In this document: positions 1 to 6,933 of the stretch, in pieces
Layout: every line of letters starts with the position of its first letter
Position numbering within the stretch: position 1 is the stretch's first letter
From: Pedobacter namyangjuensis
Lineage (GTDB): Bacteria; Bacteroidota; Bacteroidia; Sphingobacteriales; Sphingobacteriaceae
Length of the DNA: 64,000 nt
Assembly (NCBI RefSeq): GCF_003313325.1
Contig: NZ_QMHQ01000002.1
Coordinates: 620,001-684,000 of the forward strand
Direction of reading: 5' to 3'
Program-made: the position numbers and the translations under genes
The notes under the pieces: model-generated
Databases searched by the model: none
Seen by the model: only the letters and a program-made list of their open reading frames with translations
Told to the model about the DNA's origin: nothing

Positions 1-997
1 TATCGTCTAAAGCAAATGCAAGCAAACCTGTTTCTTTAAGGTTTAATAAAATACCAGTAATCAATTGATTGTTTTTTGGGGGTCGAGATGCTATCTTTTC
101 GATTTCCAAAACCAAATTATCAAACTCAACTTTATTGCAATTAGTCCCATCTAACCTATCAGCGGTTATTTCTATTGCTCTTTTAATAAATTCTAATGCG
201 CCCGTATTTTGCAACTGCTTACGCATTTCTTTATAATCGTAGTGTAGGGCGCTTACTTGCTCATACAGGTCTATCAGTATAATGCTTTGCTTTAAAAGTC
301 GTTTTGGAGTTTCCTTTTCAAAACCAATATTAAATTTATCGCCCAATAAAAGTTGTCTAACTAACTCATGGCTGGCTGTAAGTTTTAAATGTAGCTTAAT
401 GTTGTTAGCATTAAAACCTGTTAAAGAGGCACTTGCGTCATAGCCTAATGCTCTTAGACGCATCATTTTAGCTGTATCTTTTCTAGTTTTACTTAAAGCC
501 CTTTCAAGAGAATGATAGGGAAAAAGCCAAGCTAGTGCCAAGCTCACAATAAAATACCACACCCCTCCTGCAACTATAAAAACGCCGTATTCTAGCGGAT
601 TACCAGGTTGTAAGCCAATTGTGAAAGCAACAACCGCCAAACCCATACTACCTATGGCAGCCATACGCTGACCAAAAGACGCCATCATTACTAACAAAAA
701 AGTTAGCAACCCAGCCACAAATGGTAAAGCGATTTTATTAAAATTTGAAAATGCAGTAATAGTCGCAACGAGAAAAAAAGTTGAGATGCTACTCCAAGCA
801 CTAAATAATTTGTTTGAACGATTACCTGGCAAATCTGTAAGACAAATTAATAGTGCGCCAGTACCTATGCCGAAAGCTGCAGCAGAAAACCCGTAAAAAT
901 ACAAAAGTGCAATTGGGGTAATAACAGTTAACGTATTACGCAACGCATCAACCAGGTCTTGGTTGTTTAATCGCAGAGCGATAATTTTTCCGTTCAA
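1..997 (-). CDS. FUSC/YccS-like integral membrane protein (partial, C-terminus beyond window)
   Basis: The minus strand is open from base 1 to an in-frame TAA just upstream of 997. About 332 codons are visible and the C-terminus lies outside. No ATG precedes the first hydrophobic segment, so I chose the TTG at 997 (start LNGKIIALRLNNQDLVDALR). The first ~150 residues hold about five or six closely spaced hydrophobic segments (for example ITPIALLYFYGF and GVFIVAGGVWYFIVSLALAW). A hydrophilic helical part follows with LFPYHSLERALSKTRKD and long charged helices. This order matches the YccS/YhfK (FUSC) family of inner-membrane proteins, related to aromatic-acid efflux pumps and plant aluminium-activated channels. 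Substrate is unknown. The family call rests on topology and motif feel, not an alignment. Confidence 0.75.
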   Translation of the reverse strand, partial: MNGKIIALRLNNQDLVDALRNTLTVITPIALLYFYGFSAAAFGIGTGALLICLTDLPGNRSNKLFSAWSSISTFFLVATITAFSNFNKIALPFVAGLLTFLLVMMASFGQRMAAIGSMGLAVVAFTIGLQPGNPLEYGVFIVAGGVWYFIVSLALAWLFPYHSLERALSKTRKDTAKMMRLRALGYDASASLTGFNANNIKLHLKLTASHELVRQLLLGDKFNIGFEKETPKRLLKQSIILIDLYEQVSALHYDYKEMRKQLQNTGALEFIKRAIEITADRLDGTNCNKVEFDNLVLEIEKIASRPPKNNQLITGILLNLKETGLLAFALDD

Positions 998-1150
998 GGT
1001 ATTTAAGTCTAAATCTTATCTATTTTTCTTTGCAAAGCTAGGGCTTATCAGCTTGTTAAAAGCAAAATATTTACAACTATTAACAGTTTGTTAAAATTTT
1101 GGCAAACCATAGCTCAGTTTGGCAAACAAAACAGTAGGTATAAAAAAGAA

Positions 1151-1179
1151 AGCGGGAAAAACCAAAGGCTCTTCCCGCT
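1151..1179 (-). terminator. Hairpin with U-tract on minus strand
   Basis: AGCGGGAA (1151-1158) pairs perfectly with TTCCCGCT (1172-1179) around a 13-base loop. Read on the minus strand the stem is followed by a T-rich run (bases 1150 to 1141), as in an intrinsic terminator. No annotated minus-strand gene ends just before it, so it could end an unseen small RNA or readthrough transcript. Confidence 0.5.
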
Positions 1180-1323
1180 CATCTAAATTAACGCTCTCTT
1201 GTATTAAACGTAGCAATAACCTAAATGTTTTACGAAAAAAAATATTTTTACCATTCTGCAAAATACATTCAAAATAAACTGACGCTGTGGAAAAGTCTAA
1301 ATAAAGGTATTAAAACGATGAAC

Positions 1324-1331
1324 TATATTTG
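1324..1331 (+). promoter_or_regulatory. Candidate Bacteroidota -7 element
   Basis: TATATTTG fits the TAnnTTTG -7 consensus of Bacteroidota and lies 20 bp before the ATG at 1352. A clear TTTG -33 box at the usual spacing is not present, so this is tentative. Confidence 0.35.
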
Positions 1332-1351
1332 TAGCCGAAACAATTATCGCT

Positions 1352-1714
1352 ATGCCTTCTTTTGAATGTCTTTATCTAATGCAGAATTCTGAAATTTCTA
1401 TAGTGGAAATTAAAAGAACTGATTTATCAGAGCATGCATCTCCTTCAGAGAAATTTCACTGGTTAAAAGTACTTAATGAAACAAGTTTCATCAGCCCTCT
1501 TACATTTTCATCTATGGATTCGTCGGATGAGATTGAAGAACGTTATTTTGACGAAGGTTTTCTAAAATTTAATGCTAATACGGCTACCTTTATCGAAAAA
1601 TACAATTCGGCACAGCATCAGTTAGTAGTTGAAAAGGATAAGAATATCTCCTCGGCTTTAAATTTTAAAATTAACGTATACCTTGATCAGCCTAATCGTG
1701 CCAAAAATAAGTAG
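1352..1714 (+). CDS. Hypothetical protein, 120 aa
   Basis: I do not recognise a family. The protein is soluble, with no signal peptide or membrane segment. It has a short hydrophobic start, an acidic middle around residues 54-70 (SSDEIEERYFDEGF) and a lysine-rich C-terminus. Translation could also begin at the second methionine (residue 10, base 1379), which would give a more polar N-terminus. It stands alone between the FUSC-like gene and a receiver-domain gene that starts about 90 bp downstream on the same strand, so a shared transcript is possible. The reading frame is intact and codon use is like its neighbours, but nothing fixes a function. Confidence 0.55.
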   Translation: MPSFECLYLMQNSEISIVEIKRTDLSEHASPSEKFHWLKVLNETSFISPLTFSSMDSSDEIEERYFDEGFLKFNANTATFIEKYNSAQHQLVVEKDKNISSALNFKINVYLDQPNRAKNK

Positions 1715-1805
1715 TTAATTATTTATTAGCTTATAATAAAACGATTTCTGAAACAAATGCCAGCTTTTTAGGTTAGAATTTACATATACCCTGAAAAACT
1801 TTTAT

Positions 1806-2174
1806 ATGGCAAAGCTAATTTTTATACTCGAAGATAACGATGACCTACGTGAGCTTTACTGCTACATACTAGAAGGTGAAGATTATGACATTAGCACATT
1901 TGCTACCATTGCAGAATTTAAGGAATTTGAGAAAGAAATACCTGACCTATATCTGTTAGATGTAATGCTGCCAGATGGCGATGGGATCCAGCTCTGCTCA
2001 GAACTAATGCAAAACCCCTTAACGAGCAATGTACCAATTATCATGGTATCAGCACACAAAGACATAGCCGACGTAAAGCTCCAATGTCCTACTGCCGATT
2101 TTATTTCAAAACCATTTGATATTGAAAATCTAAGCCAGCAGATTTCCAAAAGAATTACCGGTAGCGTAGCTTAG
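1806..2174 (+). CDS. Single-domain response regulator (CheY-like receiver)
   Basis: At 122 residues this is one receiver domain with no output domain. The acidic pocket is at E9-D10-D12 in FILEDNDD, the phospho-acceptor is D52 in YLLDVMLPDGDG, the switch serine is S82 in IIMVSAHKD, and the conserved lysine is K102 in ISKPFD. All key residues are present, so phosphorylation should be possible. Stand-alone receivers act in phosphorelays or by binding partner proteins. No histidine kinase is immediately adjacent, but two lie within 4 kb (minus strand ending at 3491; plus strand from 5516), and either could be its partner. That pairing is inference. Confidence 0.9.
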   Translation: MAKLIFILEDNDDLRELYCYILEGEDYDISTFATIAEFKEFEKEIPDLYLLDVMLPDGDGIQLCSELMQNPLTSNVPIIMVSAHKDIADVKLQCPTADFISKPFDIENLSQQISKRITGSVA

Positions 2175-2365
2175 CTTATTTTCATTCACAGAGATTAGAT
2201 AGATTTTGACAACCAAAATCCATCGTACAAATTACTTAACAAAATTCACTATAAAAAGCTAGCGTGCATTTTTTAGGCGACAAAACAAATCGCCATCAGG
2301 CGTGTTCTCCTAGCTCAATCGATTTAATTTAGATCGATATAGTTAAAGCTTTTAAAACCTTAAAA

Positions 2366-3025
2366 ATGGAAAACACAAATAAACACTTGGCTTCTCTTAA
2401 AAACGACAATTTAGGTACTCTGAATGCGAAGCAGGATGTATTAAATTGGGAAGTGAAAACCGAGGGTGGAGCGTACGTAGGTTTTGTAGCTGATCTTCTT
2501 TACGACACGAATGCAATGACGGTTCGCTACCTAATAATAGATTTGACTGAAAACGGGATGAATTTAAACGGCAAAAGCATTATGATCCCCGTTGGTCTTG
2601 CTACTCTTCATCCCAGCAATAATGAGATAATTTTACCTAACATACACGCAGATCAGTTTAATTTACTACCTAATTATGTGGCAGAAGAAATTAGCAACAG
2701 CACCGAACAGTTAATAAGGAATATAATTGGTAGTCCGGCAGCTTTGCGTTTAGAGGAGACCGTTGCCGAATACGATCAGCAACAATTTTATGCTCACCAT
2801 CATTTTAACGAAAGCAATTTTTATAGCAGAAAATCGGCAAGTACTGGCGAGATGCCTGAGCAAAGGGTTGAACAGCGGGAGACTGTTACAAAATTGATTA
2901 CAAATTCTTTGAATGACAATCTACACGCAGCAGATGATGAGACTGGGACAAATAGCCATCATAACGAAGGAAGAAAAATAGAGGCGAAAAGTAACAATTC
3001 AGATTCATCGCCATTTGTAAGTTAG
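2366..3025 (+). CDS. PRC-barrel domain protein
   Basis: Residues ~25-115 form a PRC-barrel-like domain: LNWEVKTEGGAYVGFVADLL, then TVRYLIIDLTENG and KSIMIPVGLATLHP, the typical strand pattern in which a metabolic or structural surface is tuned. The C-terminal ~100 residues are hydrophilic and probably disordered, with a histidine-rich patch (YAHHHFNESNF) and many Glu/Asn/Ser. No signal peptide is seen. PRC-barrel proteins of this type in soil bacteria are often linked to stress survival, but the biochemical role is generally unknown. The stop is only 2 bp before the ATG of the next gene, so the two are almost certainly co-transcribed. Confidence 0.8.
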   Translation: MENTNKHLASLKNDNLGTLNAKQDVLNWEVKTEGGAYVGFVADLLYDTNAMTVRYLIIDLTENGMNLNGKSIMIPVGLATLHPSNNEIILPNIHADQFNLLPNYVAEEISNSTEQLIRNIIGSPAALRLEETVAEYDQQQFYAHHHFNESNFYSRKSASTGEMPEQRVEQRETVTKLITNSLNDNLHAADDETGTNSHHNEGRKIEAKSNNSDSSPFVS

Positions 3026-3027
3026 TT

Positions 3028-3501
3028 ATGGGAAAATGTAATGAGCTGGAAAAATTGCTACATGGAGTGACTGATGCCCTTATAGAATTCGAAAAATCTT
3101 GTGCAAAAACGTACCTAAAAATGTATCGTGTAGTACTGACGCCTGAACTAGCAAAAGCCATACATCCGGAGCAAACAGAAATAAACAACCATGTTAAGCG
3201 ACTAGGTTTGGTAAAAAAACTTTTAGGAGAGAAACCAAACCAATCGGCAGATATTCTGAGCATCAATCCTATTAAACTTAAAAAAGAAAAAAGTCTAATC
3301 CAAGATATCTATATTAGTTGCCACATACTCCAGCTTCAAGAGAACAAACTTAGCCAATATCAATTTTTAGCCAAACTTGTTGACACTTTAAAAATTGAAA
3401 CGGCTGGCCAAATAATTGAGCAATGCATAGCTGAAAATACTGCAACATCAACCTGGGTTAAAAGAACTTTGGCTACCGAACTAAGTAATTTTACGGATTG
3501 A
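3028..3501 (+). CDS. Divergent DUF892 (YciE/YciF ferritin-like) homologue, ligands eroded
   Basis: This 157-residue protein is all-helical in appearance. The segment IHPEQTEINNHVKRLGL followed by VKKLLGEKP lines up well with the helix-2 signature of DUF892 ferritin-like proteins, whose complete version lies at 10784-11371 (HTQETKQHAEILEQVFGLL). The second signature, normally KVEHYEIATYGTL, is here degenerate (ISCHILQLQENKLSQYQFL), so most of the metal-binding Glu/His are missing. I infer a four-helix bundle that has lost iron binding. It follows the PRC-barrel gene by 2 bp. Its 3' end overlaps the convergent histidine kinase by 11 bp. The family call is my alignment by eye. Confidence 0.6.
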   Translation: MGKCNELEKLLHGVTDALIEFEKSCAKTYLKMYRVVLTPELAKAIHPEQTEINNHVKRLGLVKKLLGEKPNQSADILSINPIKLKKEKSLIQDIYISCHILQLQENKLSQYQFLAKLVDTLKIETAGQIIEQCIAENTATSTWVKRTLATELSNFTD

Positions 3502-5185
3502 GCGGAAGAGAAAAATAGAATACAGAACCTTTTCCTAATTCACTTTCGGCCCATATTTTACCATTATGTCGCTTTATTATTTCAGCAGATAAGTATAGTC
3601 CTATACCGAAACCAGATACTAAATCTATTTGTGTGCCTTGCACTCGATAATACCTATCGAAAATTTTCGGCAAGTCCATTTTATTAATTCCTATACCACT
3701 ATCAGCTACGCTAAGTATTACAACATTTTCATCACTACCACATTTTAAGATTATATCTGTTCCCTGTGGCGAGTATTTTACGGCATTCGACAAAAAATTA
3801 TTAATCACATGTCCAATTTTGTCCCTATCTGCCATTACCTTAAATTCGGAAACTTCTGCAACGACTATTTTATGCGAAGAAACCATTGCTGAAAATTCTT
3901 CTGCTACTTCCGAGATAAGTGATGAAAGATCAAATTCTTTTGCCTCTATTTGAATTTTCCCTGATTCTAGTCGCGAGATGTTTAAAAATCCATCTACCAT
4001 TATCGACATTTTCTTAACCTGTCGCTCCATTTTCTCCAACAATCCGGATATAGCACTGTCTTCCTTTAGTTTAGACAATCTATTAAGAAGTTGTGAATAT
4101 CCATTAATTGAAGTTAGCGGGGTTTTTAGTTCATGAGAAACCATCGCAATGAAATCATTTTTTCGTTGCTCATCTTGTTTTGCAATGGTTACATCCATTA
4201 CTATGGCGTAAATATGAGAAAAAGAGCCGGCTTCATCTTTTCTTACCTTTCCGGCAACTCGCATCCACCTTCTTTCTTTAGTTTCCAAATGTCGAATAGC
4301 GTAGGTGCTATCAACAGGAGTGCCGTAATTTAACGCATTTTTCATCGCCATATCAACTTCCGCCAAAAACTCGGGCTCAACTGCTGCTGTTACCATCTCC
4401 CAGGTTATTTCTCCAGTTAGCGGTAGCCCATAAAGCGATCGATATCTCGCAGACATCTCTGCCCTACCTGTTTTTAAATCCAAGCTACAACTGCCAAGAT
4501 CTCCAGCATTAAAAGCTGCTTGTAAATTCTCCTCGCTTAAGCGCAGAAGGGAATTAGATTGCTCAAGTAATTGTACAGTAGAAAATAAAGCCTTATTGCT
4601 TTCCTCCAAATCCACTGTCCGTTGCTGTATTTGCTTCTCTAAGGTTATATTAAGAATTAAAAGTTCTTGTTCTGCTAAATCTAGTTTGGATGCTAATGCG
4701 CTAAGCTCTATTGCGGACTCGGCCTGCGCTTCTTCGCGTTCTAAAAGTTCTTGTCTGACCAATACCTGATCTGTAACATTTGTTGCCAGCTGAATGATAT
4801 AACTAATATCACCATTTTTGTCTAATACTGGCGTATGACTAGGATCCCAATAACGAACAATAAATTTTCCTGGATTAGATATATCAGGAACATCGTAACG
4901 CTGAAATCGCATTGAATGAGGTTTTTTTGTTCTCAAAACTATTTGTAACGAATCGTTAATATTTTTAACACCGTTTGCATCAGGCAGTTCTGGGTTATCG
5001 GGAAAAGCTTCGAAAATATGTTTTCCAACAAGTAACTCTCTTTTATTTTGTGTGGCTTCTAAATATTTATCACTGGCGGTTAAAATATACAGGTCTGGCG
5101 ATAGTACCAAAAACATACTTGGAGCAGTTTCTAGTGCCTCAAGCGTTGCTATCGATGGCCTTATATAATTTTTCATAAATAACAT
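3491..5185 (-). CDS. PAS-PAS sensor histidine kinase
   Basis: This is a cytoplasmic hybrid-less sensor kinase of about 564 residues. The order is PAS domain (~14-139), a coiled coil (~140-215), a second PAS_3-like domain with PAC (~220-335), HisKA with phospho-acceptor H351 in VSHELKTPL, and HATPase_c with N box (NNFLSNAVKYSP), G1 (DSGIGI) and G2 (GFGIGLYLS). No transmembrane segment is seen. An upstream TTG at 5203 would add six residues; I prefer the ATG at 5185 (or 5176, MKNYIRPS). There is no adjacent response regulator on the same strand. The PAS ligands are unknown; the PAS-coil-kinase layout suggests redox or small-molecule sensing. Confidence 0.88.
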   Translation of the reverse strand: MLFMKNYIRPSIATLEALETAPSMFLVLSPDLYILTASDKYLEATQNKRELLVGKHIFEAFPDNPELPDANGVKNINDSLQIVLRTKKPHSMRFQRYDVPDISNPGKFIVRYWDPSHTPVLDKNGDISYIIQLATNVTDQVLVRQELLEREEAQAESAIELSALASKLDLAEQELLILNITLEKQIQQRTVDLEESNKALFSTVQLLEQSNSLLRLSEENLQAAFNAGDLGSCSLDLKTGRAEMSARYRSLYGLPLTGEITWEMVTAAVEPEFLAEVDMAMKNALNYGTPVDSTYAIRHLETKERRWMRVAGKVRKDEAGSFSHIYAIVMDVTIAKQDEQRKNDFIAMVSHELKTPLTSINGYSQLLNRLSKLKEDSAISGLLEKMERQVKKMSIMVDGFLNISRLESGKIQIEAKEFDLSSLISEVAEEFSAMVSSHKIVVAEVSEFKVMADRDKIGHVINNFLSNAVKYSPQGTDIILKCGSDENVVILSVADSGIGINKMDLPKIFDRYYRVQGTQIDLVSGFGIGLYLSAEIIKRHNGKIWAESELGKGSVFYFSLPLNP

Positions 5186-5515
5186 TTTCAATTTATAGAA
5201 CAAATCTCTAACAAAAACACCTGATTTAAGTTTGGATTACAGTTTAAAACAATATTCATTTAAATAGCTGTTTTAATTTGATTGCAAAGTCGCAATAATC
5301 GTGTACCAAAAAAAACCAAATTAATTTTTTGTTGTTTAATAAGTCACAAATTAGTGAAACTAACAACTTCAAAATTTGCCGATGCTAATAGAGCTACTAT
5401 CAACATTTTAATATTACAGCGTTTAATTATTACGATCATGTTTTCTTGAAGTTAGTGATCAAGCAAGTTTAACATCTACCAAAACAACACAGATAACACT
5501 TATAGCATCAGCAAA
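5186..5515. other. Divergent intergenic region, ~330 bp
   Basis: This gap lies between two divergently transcribed histidine kinase genes and presumably carries both promoters. I found no strong hairpin, repeat or consensus TAnnTTTG site in it. Confidence 0.5.
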
Positions 5516-6727
5516 TTGCAAAAAATCACCCCTCAAACCCAGTTCGAAAGTCAACGCTTGGCATCACTGGAGTCTTACAAAATGATGGACACGGCGCCTG
5601 AGGCGGATTTTGAAGAACTTGTTCAACTAGCTTCAGAAATCTGTGGCACACCTATAGCATTAATCACCTTAGTAGACGATACACGACAGTGGTTTAAGAG
5701 TAAAGTTGGTTTGGAAGTTAACCAGACGCCCAAAGAACAAGCCTTTTGCGCACATACTATTGTTGACTCGTCAGGATTCATGCAGATTCGCGATGCCAGA
5801 ACCGACCTTCGATTTTCAAACAATCCTTTAGTTACATCAGCACCAAACATTGTTTTTTACGCAGGTATATCATTGCTTGCACAAGACGGAATGCCGCTTG
5901 GAACACTTTGCGTTATAGACAGGGTTCCAAAAGAACTAACGGATAGGCAACTTAACGCTATGAAAATTTTGGCCAAACAAGTTATGGCTCAAATGGAACT
6001 TCGAAAGCAGTTAGCAGGCCTAAAAGAGTTAAACAAGCAACTTTCAGAAACAAATGAATTTATGCAACGGTTTGCCACCACTGCTGCCCACGACATAAAA
6101 AATCCACTCAGTAATATCTCGCTAAGTGCCGAATTATTGATCAGGCATTTGAAAAAAAACGACGACGATAAAGGATTAAAATTCGCAAACACCAATTTAA
6201 ATGCAGCAAAACATTTAGCTAAACTCGTTAGCGACATGCTCGCTTATTCTCTTAGACCCGAAATTCTCACACAGAACCATCATTCGTTCCCAATAATTAT
6301 TTTTTTACAAAAGGTAGTTTCGATGATCACAATGCCTAAAAACGTGAAGATTTCCTATCCAGAAAATGGTTTGCATATAACTACATCTGAAATTGCTTTA
6401 CAGCAACTTTTTATAAACCTTCTTACAAATGCCATTCGTTATAACGATAAACAGACTTGTTGTATTAAAATATCGTGTGCTCAAAATGAAATGCACACTC
6501 AATTTATTGTAGAAGACAACGGTATAGGCATTGCAAACAACGAGCTAGAGAGAATTTTCGACAGAAATGTAACACTAAATCAGTCCGATAGGTTTAAACA
6601 GAGTAGTACGGGCATTGGTTTACACACTGTTAGGGTATTATTGGAAAAGCTGGGTGGTAAAATCTCAGTAGAATCAGAACTTACCAAGGGGAGCCGTTTT
6701 ATTTTTACAATACCATCGCCAAATTAG
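5516..6727 (+). CDS. GAF-domain sensor histidine kinase
   Basis: The protein has 403 residues. An N-terminal GAF domain (~1-155) opens with RLASLESYKMMDTAPEADF and contains FCAHTIVDSSGFMQIRDAR, the sub-family common in two-component kinases and diguanylate cyclases. HisKA follows with H192 in AHDIKNPLSN, then HATPase_c (NLLTNAIRYND, DNGIGI, STGIGLHTVRVLL). The start is TTG (5516). No ATG lies upstream, and the next ATG, at residue 23, would cut into the conserved first GAF helix, so TTG is the better choice. It has no membrane segments. The gene sits alone with an HK gene diverging upstream. Ligand and cognate regulator are unknown. Confidence 0.88.
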   Translation: MQKITPQTQFESQRLASLESYKMMDTAPEADFEELVQLASEICGTPIALITLVDDTRQWFKSKVGLEVNQTPKEQAFCAHTIVDSSGFMQIRDARTDLRFSNNPLVTSAPNIVFYAGISLLAQDGMPLGTLCVIDRVPKELTDRQLNAMKILAKQVMAQMELRKQLAGLKELNKQLSETNEFMQRFATTAAHDIKNPLSNISLSAELLIRHLKKNDDDKGLKFANTNLNAAKHLAKLVSDMLAYSLRPEILTQNHHSFPIIIFLQKVVSMITMPKNVKISYPENGLHITTSEIALQQLFINLLTNAIRYNDKQTCCIKISCAQNEMHTQFIVEDNGIGIANNELERIFDRNVTLNQSDRFKQSSTGIGLHTVRVLLEKLGGKISVESELTKGSRFIFTIPSPN

Positions 6728-6933
6728 ATTCATCAAACAAAGATGTACATAGGCATTGTACCAACCCTACTTAGAATTTAAAGTTAAATCAAAAAATCAT
6801 TTTCTATTTTGATAATAAGGCATCTTACGCAACAATTTTATAACCGTCTTATTAACATTTAAAAAGTTTTACCTATTTTTCGGCTTCAAAGCTTTAACAA
6901 GCGAACCCTAATAGCCTAAATACACAAAAAAAC

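Larger units (their letters stand above)
998..1351. other. Intergenic region, 354 bp
   Basis: This gap separates the minus-strand FUSC-like gene from the plus-strand small gene. It holds a GC-rich hairpin (1151-1179, listed separately) and a possible promoter at 1324-1331. I see no convincing coding sequence; the longest small frames have no usual start or composition. Confidence 0.6.

Noticed and set aside
3028..3501. Functional iron-storing ferritin-like protein
   Set aside because: The second Glu/His motif expected in DUF892 is degenerate, so I call it a divergent homologue rather than an active ferritin-like protein.
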